A stretch of 64,000 bases of DNA from assembly GCA_903642265.1 (NCBI GenBank), contig CAHJWN010000001.1:1-64000 (forward strand). The letters run 5' to 3'. This DNA is from Acidobacteriaceae bacterium. Its GTDB lineage: Bacteria; Acidobacteriota; Terriglobia; Terriglobales; Acidobacteriaceae. The translations under genes were made by a program, and so were the position numbers. Below, piece by piece: positions 37,596-46,399 of the stretch (position 1 is the stretch's first letter; every line of letters begins with the position of its first letter). The notes below the pieces were generated by a model. That model made no database searches. It worked only from the letters and a program-made list of their open reading frames with translations, and was not told where the DNA came from.

Positions 37596-40280
37596 CTACT
37601 TCACCTCCGCGCTGAGCGGCAGGTCGCGGGAAGAGCTGCCCGCAAGAACGATTCGCTTGCCGGCTGGCTTCATCCACATCTTCCTGCCTGTGGACCAGTA
37701 CTGGAAGGCGCGCGGCGCGACCTGCAGGGTGACGTCCCGTTCTTCCCCAGGAGCGAGCGTTATACGATCGAACGCGGCGAGCGTCGTTGGTGCAAACTGC
37801 GCGCCTTCTGGCTTGATCGCAGGAGCTTTGAGATACACCTGCGGGACTGCGTCTCCAGCGATGCTGCCCATGTTCTTTACGTAAAGCGAGACAGACGCGC
37901 CGCCATCGGGCCGGGGTGTGACTTTCAGGCCCGACATGGTGAAGGTCGTGTACGAAAGTCCATAGCCGAAGGGGAAGAGCGGCTCGATCTTCTGGTCGTC
38001 GAACCAGCGATAGCCGACCAGCACACCTTCCGAATACGTTGTTTTGCCACCAACACCCGCGGCGGAACGCTCTGGATGCGCTGGCGAAGTCGCGGGATAG
38101 TCGCCGAGCGACCTGGCCCAGGTCATGGGCAGCTTGCCGCCGGGATTGCTGAGGCCGAGCAGCAGCTTGGCTTCGGCTGTGCCCCCTTCGTCTCCTGGCC
38201 ACCACATCTCGATGACGCCCTTCACTTTGTCGATCCACGGCATCTTGACGGGCTGGCTGGTATTGAGGACGACGATGGTGTTTGGGTTGACGGCGGCAAC
38301 CTCTTCGATGAGGGCATCCTGTCCGCCGGGCAGCTCAAAGTGCGGCTTGTCGCGGGTCCAGGCAAAGACTACGGCTGTTGTGGCGTGCTTCGCTGCATCG
38401 ATCGCTGCGGCGTGGGCCTGCTCGCGCGCCTCGGGCGTCATCCAATTGAGGCGTAGTTGTACAGGCACGTTCGACGTGTCACTCGAGGTTACGACTTCAA
38501 TGGCGTGAGGGCCCTTGGTTAACTGCGCGGCACGGCGGACGTTGTCGAGGCCGTCGGTGGTGGGGATACCGTTGTCCTGCGTGGCATGCTGAACATCGCC
38601 GTGCACGGTGCCCTTGACTGCGCCGGTCCGGCCCAACTCCCTGCCATCGATGGTGATGGTCGCGCGGGTGCCGAGTGCCTGGAGATAGAGCCAGTAAGAG
38701 CCGCCCGAGGGAACCGTGAGCTCGCCCTTCCAGGTGGCGGCAGTGTTCGCCGGAAGCGACTTGCCGTTCGTCTTTGTGAAGTCGATGCCGGCATCGGTTG
38801 CAGTCTGGCCTGAGGCGTCGGTGCGGAGGAGACCAGGTTTGCCGTCATGGGTGAACAGTGCGGCATCGATGGGTGTGCCGGTCATGTCGTCGGCGACGGC
38901 GAAGGTGATCTTTGCGCCTGGGGCGAGCTGCCGCATGGCGGCGAGCGGGCCAACCTGGCGCTCCGGCACGCCAGGCGAGCGCTCGCCGAAGGTACCAATC
39001 GAGGCGACCTGGCCTGCAGTCGGGCCAATCAGAGCGATCGAGTCTGATTGCTTCAGAGGGAGGATACGGTCTTCGTTCTTGAGCAAGACAGCGGCATCTT
39101 CGGCGGTCTTCTCGATGATTGCTCCATTGGCTTCGAAGTCCTGCGGCGTCACGTTGTGTTTCTGCCTGCCATCGAGATAGCCAAAGCGATCGATCTCGTA
39201 AAGGACCTTGCGCGCCGCAGCAGTTACGGTTGCTTCGGTGATGGAGCCATCCTTCAGGGCGTCGTACATGGTCACGGGATCGGACTCGGTGGGGAAGGCA
39301 TTGAGGTCCATGCCTTTCGCGCCGGCTTCCTCAGGAATGGTGCCGCCCAGCATGCCTGCTAGTGCGGCCTCGTTGGGCTTGGTGGGCGGTGCTGCAGTGC
39401 CGGAAGCAGTACGGAAATAAGTGTGCATCATTCCAGCGAAGGGACTGTCGTCGGGAACGACGCCGGGCATCTCCATGGTGAGACCCTGATTAAGGAAGTG
39501 AACGTTGTGCACGCCACCCCAGTCTGAGGTGACGAAGCCTTTGAAGCCCATCTGGTCGCGGAGAACGGTCTTGAGCGTGTCTGCATTGCCGCAGGCGAAG
39601 GTCCCGTTGATCTTGTTGTAAGAGCACATGATCGATGCCACGCCGGCTTTAATGGCAGCGTCAAAGGGGGCGGCGTAGATCTCGTGCAGGGCTTGATCGT
39701 CGACAAAGATGTTGTAGGAATCGGAGTCGTAGCCGATGTAGTGCTTGGCCTGCGACATGACTCCCTGGGCCTGCTCACCGCGGATCTCGGCGGCGCCCAT
39801 TGTGCCGTTCAGCAGCGGATCTTCACCGAGCGTGTTGTAGCTGCGGGCGAAGGTAAGGTCACGATCGATATTGATGAAGGGCTGCAGCACGACGTCAATG
39901 CCGAGCGAGCGGGCCTCACGACCGATCGCGACGCCATTCTGTTCGGCGTCCTTGACGCTCCAGGTAGCGGCAACGCCCATGGTCGCGGTTTGCGCCTGAC
40001 CGGCGACGCGGGTGAGGACGCCTGGGGGCCCATCCGCCATACGCAGCGAAGGAATGCCGAGTCGTGGAACGCCGGGGAGAAAGCCTGCCTGACCCTGGTT
40101 GGTTGCAGCAGGTTCTACACCGCCGCGGATGAGGTCTATCTTTTCTTCGAGAGTCATTTGCTTGAGAAGGCGATCGATACGTGCCTCGTCCGCCTTCTCA
40201 GGCGGAACTACCTGGGCACGCATGGGGAGAGCGCAGGAGGCAAGGAACAGAAAGGCGGGAAGGGCAGACCGCAATGACAT
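37596..40280 (-). CDS. Secreted GH3 beta-glucosidase with PA14 insert
   Basis: An 894-residue exported glycoside hydrolase with a signal peptide (about 1-22). The GH3 N-terminal barrel carries the nucleophile Asp253 in FVTSDWGG and the substrate-binding block MCSYNKINGTFACGN. The C-terminal alpha/beta domain includes NEDRILPLKQSDSIALIGP and VLLNT-type strands; it is interrupted by a PA14-like sugar-binding domain (about 475-620), and a fibronectin III-like domain closes the protein (KNMGSIAGDAVPQVYL). This arrangement fits an exo-acting enzyme releasing terminal sugars from plant glycosides or xylo-oligomers. It is the first gene of the operon with the hexuronate transporter and uxaC. Confidence 0.92.
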   Translation of the reverse strand: MSLRSALPAFLFLASCALPMRAQVVPPEKADEARIDRLLKQMTLEEKIDLIRGGVEPAATNQGQAGFLPGVPRLGIPSLRMADGPPGVLTRVAGQAQTATMGVAATWSVKDAEQNGVAIGREARSLGIDVVLQPFINIDRDLTFARSYNTLGEDPLLNGTMGAAEIRGEQAQGVMSQAKHYIGYDSDSYNIFVDDQALHEIYAAPFDAAIKAGVASIMCSYNKINGTFACGNADTLKTVLRDQMGFKGFVTSDWGGVHNVHFLNQGLTMEMPGVVPDDSPFAGMMHTYFRTASGTAAPPTKPNEAALAGMLGGTIPEEAGAKGMDLNAFPTESDPVTMYDALKDGSITEATVTAAARKVLYEIDRFGYLDGRQKHNVTPQDFEANGAIIEKTAEDAAVLLKNEDRILPLKQSDSIALIGPTAGQVASIGTFGERSPGVPERQVGPLAAMRQLAPGAKITFAVADDMTGTPIDAALFTHDGKPGLLRTDASGQTATDAGIDFTKTNGKSLPANTAATWKGELTVPSGGSYWLYLQALGTRATITIDGRELGRTGAVKGTVHGDVQHATQDNGIPTTDGLDNVRRAAQLTKGPHAIEVVTSSDTSNVPVQLRLNWMTPEAREQAHAAAIDAAKHATTAVVFAWTRDKPHFELPGGQDALIEEVAAVNPNTIVVLNTSQPVKMPWIDKVKGVIEMWWPGDEGGTAEAKLLLGLSNPGGKLPMTWARSLGDYPATSPAHPERSAAGVGGKTTYSEGVLVGYRWFDDQKIEPLFPFGYGLSYTTFTMSGLKVTPRPDGGASVSLYVKNMGSIAGDAVPQVYLKAPAIKPEGAQFAPTTLAAFDRITLAPGEERDVTLQVAPRAFQYWSTGRKMWMKPAGKRIVLAGSSSRDLPLSAEVK

Positions 40281-40296
40281 ACAGACTCCAGGGTTA

Positions 40297-40375
40297 AGGT
40301 TGTCGGATGAAGGCTTTATCGACTTGAGACTTTGTCAACTAAAGTTTTGTCGATTGAGGGCTTTGTCGATTGAGG
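40297..40375. repeat. 16-bp tandem repeat upstream of the GH3 gene
   Basis: Units with consensus GCTTTGTCGATTGAGG occur at about 40313, 40329, 40345 (15 nt) and 40360, and a degenerate unit at 40297. On the minus strand the units contain a TTGACA-like -35 (from the variant AACTAAAG unit) just ahead of the GH3 start at 40280. They could be regulator-binding sites (1.5 helical turns apart) or a simple expansion. Confidence 0.75.
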
Positions 40376-40450
40376 CCAGTGGTTGCACATGTGCAAACCT
40401 GGACGACTCAAAAAGTGGAGTATATGCCTACGGCAGGAGACCTGTAACTG

Positions 40451-40478
40451 TTGTGCCCGGGTGTGTAGATCGTATCCT
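40451..40478 (+). promoter_or_regulatory. Promoter of the MFS efflux gene
   Basis: TTGTGC (40451-40456), 16-nt spacer, TATCCT (40473-40478). The -10 ends 8 nt before the ATG, and no Shine-Dalgarno sequence is present, giving a near-leaderless transcript. Confidence 0.5.
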
Positions 40479-40486
40479 GTTCGTAG

Positions 40487-41719
40487 ATGAGAAAACATTC
40501 GTTCGGTTTCACATTGCTGCTTGCGCTGATCTCTGGCGTGAGCTCACTGGGTGTGGACATGGGTCTGCCAGCGATCCCTGTTATCGAGCGGCACTTTGCG
40601 CTGCTCGATGGACGAGGGGCGCTGACGCTAAGCGTCTTTCTTGCGGGCTTCGCCGTGACGCCGCTGTTTGGCGGCCCACTGTCTGATCGCTTTGGGCGCA
40701 GGCCGGTGCTGATCGGAGCGCTCCTGATTTATGCGGCAGCGGCGTTTGGATGCGCAGCAGCTCCGAGTTTTGCCGTGCTGCTGGTGGCACGTGTGCTGCA
40801 GGGATCGGCTGCGGGGGTTTGTGTTTCGTTGCCACTGGCGATCATCCGTGACAGCCTGGAAGGGCCAGCCGCGCGTAACAGCATGTCACAGGTGACGACC
40901 GTGCTGGGGGTGGTGCCGGTGCTTGGCCCGGTAACGGGAGCGTGGGTGCTGCTGGTGACGAGCTGGCGCGGGGTCTACGTGGTACAGGGTTCGCTGGCAT
41001 TGTTACTGCTGATCACGGTATGGTTTGCCTTTCAAGAGACGCTGCACAAACATAAACGGCAGCGGCTTACGGTCGGGACCCTGATGCACAACTACGGCTT
41101 GCTGCTGATCGAGAAGGTCTTCCTGATACATGCAGTGGTCTACTCGCTGACGTTTGCCTGCCTGTTTGCGTATGTCTCCGCTTCACCGCTGGTGCTGATG
41201 GGAAGAATGCAGGTGCGAGAGCAGATCTACACGCTGCTCTTTGCCTGTACGGCGGGTTCGCAGATGGTGGGAGCGTTTTTCAGCGGTCTGCTGACACGGC
41301 GGCAGCTGGCGATGACCACGCTCATTCGTGGCGGATTGGTGGTGATGGTGTGCGCTGCAAGTCTTGGGCTGGTGCTTCAACTGCTCGGATTTGCACGGCC
41401 GATCGTCATCATGCCACCGACGATGATTTGCCTTTTCTGCTTTGGCTTTCTGTCACCATCGCTGACGGTCGGAGCGCTTGAACCAATTCCGCACATTGCC
41501 GGTGCAGGGAGTGGAGCGATCCGAAGTATGCAGTACTTCCTGGGAGCAGGGGCAAGTGCGTTGCTCGCATGGATGTGTGCGAGACCGAGTGTGAATCCGA
41601 TTATTGCGATGGTCGCGACGATGGCCATTGCGGCGGTGCTCGCATGTGCGCTTTACTTCGGGACGGGCATGCACACGTACGCGGCGAAGACTCAGCAGGA
41701 ACCTGCATCCATTGCATAG
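40487..41719 (+). CDS. Bcr/CflA-type multidrug MFS transporter
   Basis: A 410-residue, 12-TM drug:proton antiporter of the DHA1/Bcr-CflA type. The start LLALISGVSSLGVDMGLPAIPVIERHF is the standard Bcr TM1, motif A is GGPLSDRFGRRPVL, and motif C is visible as VVPVLGPVTGAWVLL in TM5. TM6 ends with FQETLHK, as in Bcr. The gene stands alone and runs convergent to the sugar isomerase gene, with a 14-nt gap. The exported compound is not predictable. Confidence 0.9.
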   Translation: MRKHSFGFTLLLALISGVSSLGVDMGLPAIPVIERHFALLDGRGALTLSVFLAGFAVTPLFGGPLSDRFGRRPVLIGALLIYAAAAFGCAAAPSFAVLLVARVLQGSAAGVCVSLPLAIIRDSLEGPAARNSMSQVTTVLGVVPVLGPVTGAWVLLVTSWRGVYVVQGSLALLLLITVWFAFQETLHKHKRQRLTVGTLMHNYGLLLIEKVFLIHAVVYSLTFACLFAYVSASPLVLMGRMQVREQIYTLLFACTAGSQMVGAFFSGLLTRRQLAMTTLIRGGLVVMVCAASLGLVLQLLGFARPIVIMPPTMICLFCFGFLSPSLTVGALEPIPHIAGAGSGAIRSMQYFLGAGASALLAWMCARPSVNPIIAMVATMAIAAVLACALYFGTGMHTYAAKTQQEPASIA

Positions 41720-41733
41720 CATGAGTCCAGGAG

Positions 41734-42699
41734 CTAGCCGGCCCTCGACTGATCGAGATCGGTCTTCATGCCAGCCCAACTAATACGCGTGGATTGTTCG
41801 GGCGTGCCGCCACCTTTCCAGTGCGTCTCGAGATTGATTGCGTCGGAGTAGCCGACTTTTGCAAGCGCACGGAACTGTGCGGCCCAGTCGATGTAGCCCT
41901 TGTCGACAGGCGACCAGCCGATCTTGCCGTCGCTTTCTTTGATCGCGTTCTTGACGTGGCAGTGGTGGATGCGGTCTTTCGGGAGGGCGTCCCAGCCGTT
42001 TGGGAAGGCGTCGAGTTCGCCGCGCATCACGGCGTTGCCAGGGTCCCAATTGAGGGCCAGATTGCGAGAGGGGATGCCGGCGAGCGTCGCGGCTGCTTCG
42101 CGTCCCGTAGCCGTGTTGCAGGCAAACTCGTTTTCGAGGACGAGCATAATGTCGTGCGCGGCGGCGTGTTCCGATGCTTGCTGCAGCGTCTCGTTGATCG
42201 CGGCGCGGTAGGGCTTCACGTCGTCGATACGCCAGAAATCAAAGCAGCGGACCTTGTTGGTGTTGAACTGCTTTGCGAGGGCGATGGAGCGATCGAGCAC
42301 TTCATTTTGATGCTTGAAGCTGACCTCGTCAGCGCCGTGCATGTCCTCCCTGGTGCCGTACTGGGAGATGGGCGCTCCGGGCCAGTTGACCTTGTAGAGC
42401 GGGCTGCTGATGTCGGTGACCTGGAGGCTGTACCTGGCCAGGATCTTCTGAGCCTCGGCGATCTGGGCGTCCGAAATGACTTGCAGGTTCTTGCCCCAGA
42501 GTTCGCGCAACTCAACGTAGTGGAGACCGAAGTCTTTCGCAATGACATAGCAGGCGTGGTCGAAGTCCTGCGAGATCTCGTCGGAGATGACGCCGATCTT
42601 GAACTTTGTTTCTGCGGCAAAGGCGCGCGCGTTGAAGAGGTGCGCTGCAGAGGTGGTGACCGCGGCCCCGACGAACCGCCTCCTGGATAGATTGATCAT
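41734..42699 (-). CDS. Tat-exported sugar phosphate isomerase/epimerase-like TIM barrel
   Basis: A 321-residue protein of the xylose-isomerase-like/AP-endonuclease-2 fold. A twin-arginine leader (NLSRRRFVGAAVTTSA) precedes a TIM barrel with metal-ligand positions in VLENEFACN (Glu), LNWDPGNA (Asp), HCHVKNA (His) and NLETHW (Glu). This set suggests a divalent-metal isomerase or epimerase acting in the periplasm. AGGAG precedes ATG 42699; the longer frame starting at 42750 lacks such a site. It is the third gene of the run beginning at 44991. The substrate is unknown; sugar or polyol processing is inferred from its neighbours. Confidence 0.85.
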   Translation of the reverse strand: MINLSRRRFVGAAVTTSAAHLFNARAFAAETKFKIGVISDEISQDFDHACYVIAKDFGLHYVELRELWGKNLQVISDAQIAEAQKILARYSLQVTDISSPLYKVNWPGAPISQYGTREDMHGADEVSFKHQNEVLDRSIALAKQFNTNKVRCFDFWRIDDVKPYRAAINETLQQASEHAAAHDIMLVLENEFACNTATGREAAATLAGIPSRNLALNWDPGNAVMRGELDAFPNGWDALPKDRIHHCHVKNAIKESDGKIGWSPVDKGYIDWAAQFRALAKVGYSDAINLETHWKGGGTPEQSTRISWAGMKTDLDQSRAG

Positions 42700-42777
42700 G
42701 TCGCTAGCTCCTATTTTCCGCTTTGCTGCTTTTCTCGGTGACTCGCACAAGCATCGTTATGCGAGAACGAAGCTACT

Positions 42778-43653
42778 TTACGCGGTGCTGCTGTAGTCCA
42801 TGCCAGCGAGGACACCGTGCATGTACGCGAAGCTGGCGATCACGCCGGGCAATGGATCGTCAGCGTGGACCTCATACTCGAGATCTACAAAGCCCTGGTA
42901 GTTTGTGGCGATAAGGGCATCGAAGATGCCGCGGATGGGCATCTTCCCTTCACCTACAGCGACCTGGCTCTCTTTGATGTGCATGTCGACGAGGTCTTTT
43001 ATGTGCATGTTGAAGAGCCTCGGCCCAACTTGGTGGATGGCCTCGACGACATCGGTGCCGGCGCGGGCGGTGTGGCCTGCGTCGATGCAGCAGCCGATGC
43101 GCGGGTCCATATTCCTGACGAGCTTGAGGATGTCGAGCGGCGACTGCCAGAGCTTGTCTTCGGGACCATGATTGTGGATGGCGACGCGGATGTCATACTC
43201 CTTCACAAACTTTTCGACACGGGACAGACTGGCGGGTGAGGGATCGCCTGCAACGATGACTCTTACGCCAGCACGCTTGCAGTATTCGAACTTGCTGCGG
43301 ATGTCGTCGTCTTCATCCTTGGAAAAATAGATGGCGCCGGCGGCGTGCAGCCTGATGCCGGCGGCGGTGTAGTCGGAGACGGCCTGCGCTTCCTGGGCAG
43401 GGTCGGTGGGGAGATGATCCTTGATGTCTTTCGCGTTGAGGTTCGGGACGCTGAGCTGCTTCATGTAGCCGATCATCCGGGCGCGGCTGAAGTTACGAAA
43501 GGTATAGCTGGCAAGGCCGAGCTTGAAGGGCGTGAGCTTGCTGGCTGCTTCTCGCGGTGCAGCCACAGCATGGGCGCTGGCAGGAGTCGCTGCAGCGATA
43601 CCGGCAAGCGCGGTTGTCGAGAGGAAGTTGCGGCGAGAGAGTTGCGGCTTCAT
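42778..43653 (-). CDS. Tat-exported sugar phosphate isomerase/epimerase-like TIM barrel
   Basis: A 291-residue homologue of the next gene, again with a twin-arginine signal (QLSRRNFLSTTALAGIAAATPASA). The barrel shows metal-ligand blocks in RVAIHNHGPED, GCCIDAGHTARAG, NMHIKDL and FVDLEYEVHADDP. It follows the Gfo/Idh/MocA gene after 18 nt. Pairs of such enzymes with an oxidoreductase are typical of inositol or 3-keto-sugar catabolism, and of hydroxypyruvate isomerase-like clusters; no specific activity can be named. Confidence 0.85.
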   Translation of the reverse strand: MKPQLSRRNFLSTTALAGIAAATPASAHAVAAPREAASKLTPFKLGLASYTFRNFSRARMIGYMKQLSVPNLNAKDIKDHLPTDPAQEAQAVSDYTAAGIRLHAAGAIYFSKDEDDDIRSKFEYCKRAGVRVIVAGDPSPASLSRVEKFVKEYDIRVAIHNHGPEDKLWQSPLDILKLVRNMDPRIGCCIDAGHTARAGTDVVEAIHQVGPRLFNMHIKDLVDMHIKESQVAVGEGKMPIRGIFDALIATNYQGFVDLEYEVHADDPLPGVIASFAYMHGVLAGMDYSSTA

Positions 43654-43671
43654 GGAACTCCTTCCTGTGGT

Positions 43672-44991
43672 TCAGACCTTAGGTGCCCAACCTTTTTCGT
43701 AGGTGCGGTTCCAGTAGGTCATAGCCTCGGGATCGTGAAGCACTTTCGCGGTTGCAGGGTCGAGGTGCAGTTCGCGCCCGGTCTCCCACGCAGTGTTTGA
43801 GAGCTGCAGCATGGTGACGGCGACGTTACCCTGGGCGACGGGCTGTCTGAGCTTCTCGCCCTTCTGGATGCCTGCGATGAAGTTGGCGAAGTGCGCATCA
43901 GTCATCGAATCCCGGCCGACAAGATCTGCGGATGCAGTGGTGTTGCCGACCTTGAACTCACTGGTCATTTTGCCTTTGAGGTCGTAGATCTCGTAACCAT
44001 CGCGGTCGATGACGACCGTACCGGTGGTGCCGATAATGGCGGCCCCGCGGTCGCGGCCGTAGTACTTCATACCACTGCAGCACTTCCCTTCCCAGGAGAT
44101 CATTGCGTCGTCGTAGGCGAAGCTGGTGACCATGGTGTCGTAGAACTGCCAGTCATCCTTGAATTGATAACGTCCCGCAGTCGAGGTGACGCTGTTGGGA
44201 TAGTCCACGCCGAGCGCCCAGCGGCAGATGTCGACTTCGTGGGTGCCGTTGTTGAGCGACTCGCCGGTGCCCCAGGTCTTGAACCAGTGCCAGTTGTAGG
44301 GCTGAACATTGTTCTTGTAAGCCTGGCGCGGAGCCGGACCCTGGAAGAGCTCCCAATCCAGCGTGGAAGGAACAGGAACTTCCTTTCCGAAGCCGATCGA
44401 TTTGCGGACGTTGCTGTACCAGGCCTTTGCGTAATAGGCGCGGCCGATGGAACCGCTGCGAATCTTGTCGACGATTTCGATGGTATGCGGCGAGGAGCGC
44501 TGCTGCGAGCCCATCTGTACAAGCTTGCCTGTCTTCTTTTGCGCTTCGATCAGCATGACGCCCTCGGCGGGATTGTGGCTGCACGGCTTTTCGACATAGA
44601 CGTGCTTGCCTGCCTGAACGCCGGCGATGGCCATGGGCGTATGCCAGTGGTCGGGCGTAGCGATGGTAATGGCATCAACCTCCCTGAGCGCGAGGATGTT
44701 GCGGAAGTCTTTATCGGTTGCGGGGGCCTCGCCCATCTCGGTCTTCGTTTCGGCAGCAAAGCGTTTTAGGATGTTGCTTTCAACATCACAGACATGCGAG
44801 ATGCGTGCGTTGGCCTTGTTCGCTTTCAAGGATGAGAGGTGCGCACCGGCGCGGCTATTGAGGCCAATCACGGCGAAGTTCAGCCGGTTGTTCGATCCCA
44901 TGATCTGACTGTAGCTCTTTGCAGATGAGCTCGCTGCAAGGGTCGCTGTGCTTGCTGCTGCTGCATCCAGGAACTGACGCCGTGTCATCAT
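43672..44991 (-). CDS. Gfo/Idh/MocA-family oxidoreductase, exported
   Basis: A 439-residue NAD(P)-dependent dehydrogenase with an N-terminal TRRQFLDAAAASTATLAASS leader (twin-arginine type). The Rossmann fold starts with LNFAVIGLNSRAG, an imperfect version of the GxGxxG loop, and the catalytic Lys motif is EKPCSHN (near residue 133). The C-terminal beta-sheet domain contains WALGVDYPNSVTSTAGRY. Exported Gfo enzymes usually keep their cofactor bound tightly and act on sugars or amino sugars in the periplasm. First gene of a probable operon with two TIM-barrel isomerases. Confidence 0.88.
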   Translation of the reverse strand: MMTRRQFLDAAAASTATLAASSSAKSYSQIMGSNNRLNFAVIGLNSRAGAHLSSLKANKANARISHVCDVESNILKRFAAETKTEMGEAPATDKDFRNILALREVDAITIATPDHWHTPMAIAGVQAGKHVYVEKPCSHNPAEGVMLIEAQKKTGKLVQMGSQQRSSPHTIEIVDKIRSGSIGRAYYAKAWYSNVRKSIGFGKEVPVPSTLDWELFQGPAPRQAYKNNVQPYNWHWFKTWGTGESLNNGTHEVDICRWALGVDYPNSVTSTAGRYQFKDDWQFYDTMVTSFAYDDAMISWEGKCCSGMKYYGRDRGAAIIGTTGTVVIDRDGYEIYDLKGKMTSEFKVGNTTASADLVGRDSMTDAHFANFIAGIQKGEKLRQPVAQGNVAVTMLQLSNTAWETGRELHLDPATAKVLHDPEAMTYWNRTYEKGWAPKV

Positions 44992-45067
44992 ACTTGTCCT
45001 CCTAGAGGCGCTGGTGCTGTTTGCCGCTCAAGATTTGTCACCCAAGACATGGGTTGCGGCTGCCGGA

Positions 45068-46069
45068 TTACTGCGCCCAGGCGAGGCCGTCCGCACCCTG
45101 TCCAGCCTGGATCAGTTGAGTCACTTTCCAGTCCGCGAGATCGATGGCTGCGACCTTGGTGATGCAGGACACGTACGCCACTTTGCCATCGGGACGGATG
45201 AGGACCTCGGTGGGATTATTCGGCACGTCGATGGTGCGGACGACCTTTGAAGTATCGAGATCAACGATCGCAACCTGATGGTGATCGCGAAGGGCAACAA
45301 GGAGCCAGCGGCCGTCACGAGTAGAGGCTGTTCCGTAGCCGATTGCGGGCAAGGGAATCCAACCGGTACGTTGGTTTGTCGATGTGTCTATCACGGCAAG
45401 CCGGGGCTGGGTCTGGTCGGCGGTGAAGACGTGGCGATCGTCGTTCGAGATGGAGATGCGCTGCGTGCTGGCCGAGATGGGGATCACCGCGATGGTCTTG
45501 CGGGCCGCCATGTCGAGCACGGAAACAGTGCCGGGGCCGACATTCGCGGTGTAGCCGAAGCGCCCGTCGTGCGAGAGGGCGAGCATGTGCGACTCGGCCT
45601 GACCGGTCGGGATCGAGCCCACGATCTTGAGCGTGGCGGGATCAACGATGGAGATGGCCTGATCAAGCTCGGCCGTGACATAGAGGAGGTTGCGAACTTT
45701 GTCGTAGACGGCGCAATGGGGACGGACGCCATGGCCAAAGTCGATCGTTCCGGTGACCTTGTGCTGCACCAGGTTGACTACGACGATCCGGTTGCCGTCG
45801 GTTCCGGGCGCGCCGACGCCTGCGCTGCCGTAGATGGGGACGAACGCTGTTCGGCCATCGGGAGTAGCGGCGACCTCGTGGCCAGTGACTCCGGCTACAT
45901 CCACCGCAGCCACCTGCTTACCGGATGCCGGGTTGATCAAGCTGAGATTGTGATCGGCCTGGTTGACTACGAGCAGTGTGGGCGCCAGGGTCGGCGAAGT
46001 CTCACCAGGGGTCGCAATGGCGACCAGCGCTGTTGCGACAAAACCGACGAAGATGAAGGCACTGCGCAT
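45068..46069 (-). CDS. YncE/YVTN-type seven-bladed beta-propeller protein, secreted
   Basis: A 333-residue exported protein with a signal peptide (SAFIFVGFVATALVAIATP). Six to seven repeats of about 40-45 residues follow, each of the form VVNQADHNLSLINPASGKQVAAVDV or ISIVDPATLKIVGSIPTGQAESHMLALSHDGRFGYTAN, typical of the YVTN/NHL propeller family. The role is usually binding or scaffolding in the periplasm or on the surface. Start ATG 46069 gives the signal peptide at once; TATGCT ends 8 nt upstream. It is 76 nt upstream of the Gfo gene and could be co-transcribed. Confidence 0.84.
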   Translation of the reverse strand: MRSAFIFVGFVATALVAIATPGETSPTLAPTLLVVNQADHNLSLINPASGKQVAAVDVAGVTGHEVAATPDGRTAFVPIYGSAGVGAPGTDGNRIVVVNLVQHKVTGTIDFGHGVRPHCAVYDKVRNLLYVTAELDQAISIVDPATLKIVGSIPTGQAESHMLALSHDGRFGYTANVGPGTVSVLDMAARKTIAVIPISASTQRISISNDDRHVFTADQTQPRLAVIDTSTNQRTGWIPLPAIGYGTASTRDGRWLLVALRDHHQVAIVDLDTSKVVRTIDVPNNPTEVLIRPDGKVAYVSCITKVAAIDLADWKVTQLIQAGQGADGLAWAQ

Positions 46070-46399
46070 GGGGGGACAGCATAGCATTGTGAAATGAAGA
46101 TAAGGAAGTGGTTCCGTCCTTTGTGGTGTTCCCGGACAATCGGCGTAGCCTTGAAGCGCGTCCAGGCGCATGCCTTCGATAGAACTTTGCCGGGAGCACT
46201 CATGTGGCTGGTGATCCTTAAGGTTGCGAGAGATTTGATTCTTCACTCGCCACCAGACTCCGGTGCAAGGTTCACTGCAGATTACAACGCGCAGGTGGAG
46301 TTGGCCCGGCCCCTGCAGTGGTCACGTGAATGAATCGAGGCGACTACTAAGCAGGTCGCCATCCAAATGCGTCATAGTTGAAAGGACGAGGTTGAATTG
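46070..46399. other. Divergent intergenic region, no gene or clear operator
   Basis: 330 bp between the propeller (-) and dehydrogenase (+) genes. A 79-codon frame (46094-46333, +) lacks a ribosome-binding site and recognisable content and is not called. CACGTG at 46322-46327 is the only small palindrome of note. The dehydrogenase's ribosome-binding site (AAAGGACGAGG) lies at its right end. Confidence 0.5.

Noticed and set aside
46094-46333. 79-codon + strand frame between the propeller and dehydrogenase genes
   Set aside because: No ribosome-binding site, no recognisable domain or signal, and atypical composition; the region is a divergent promoter region.
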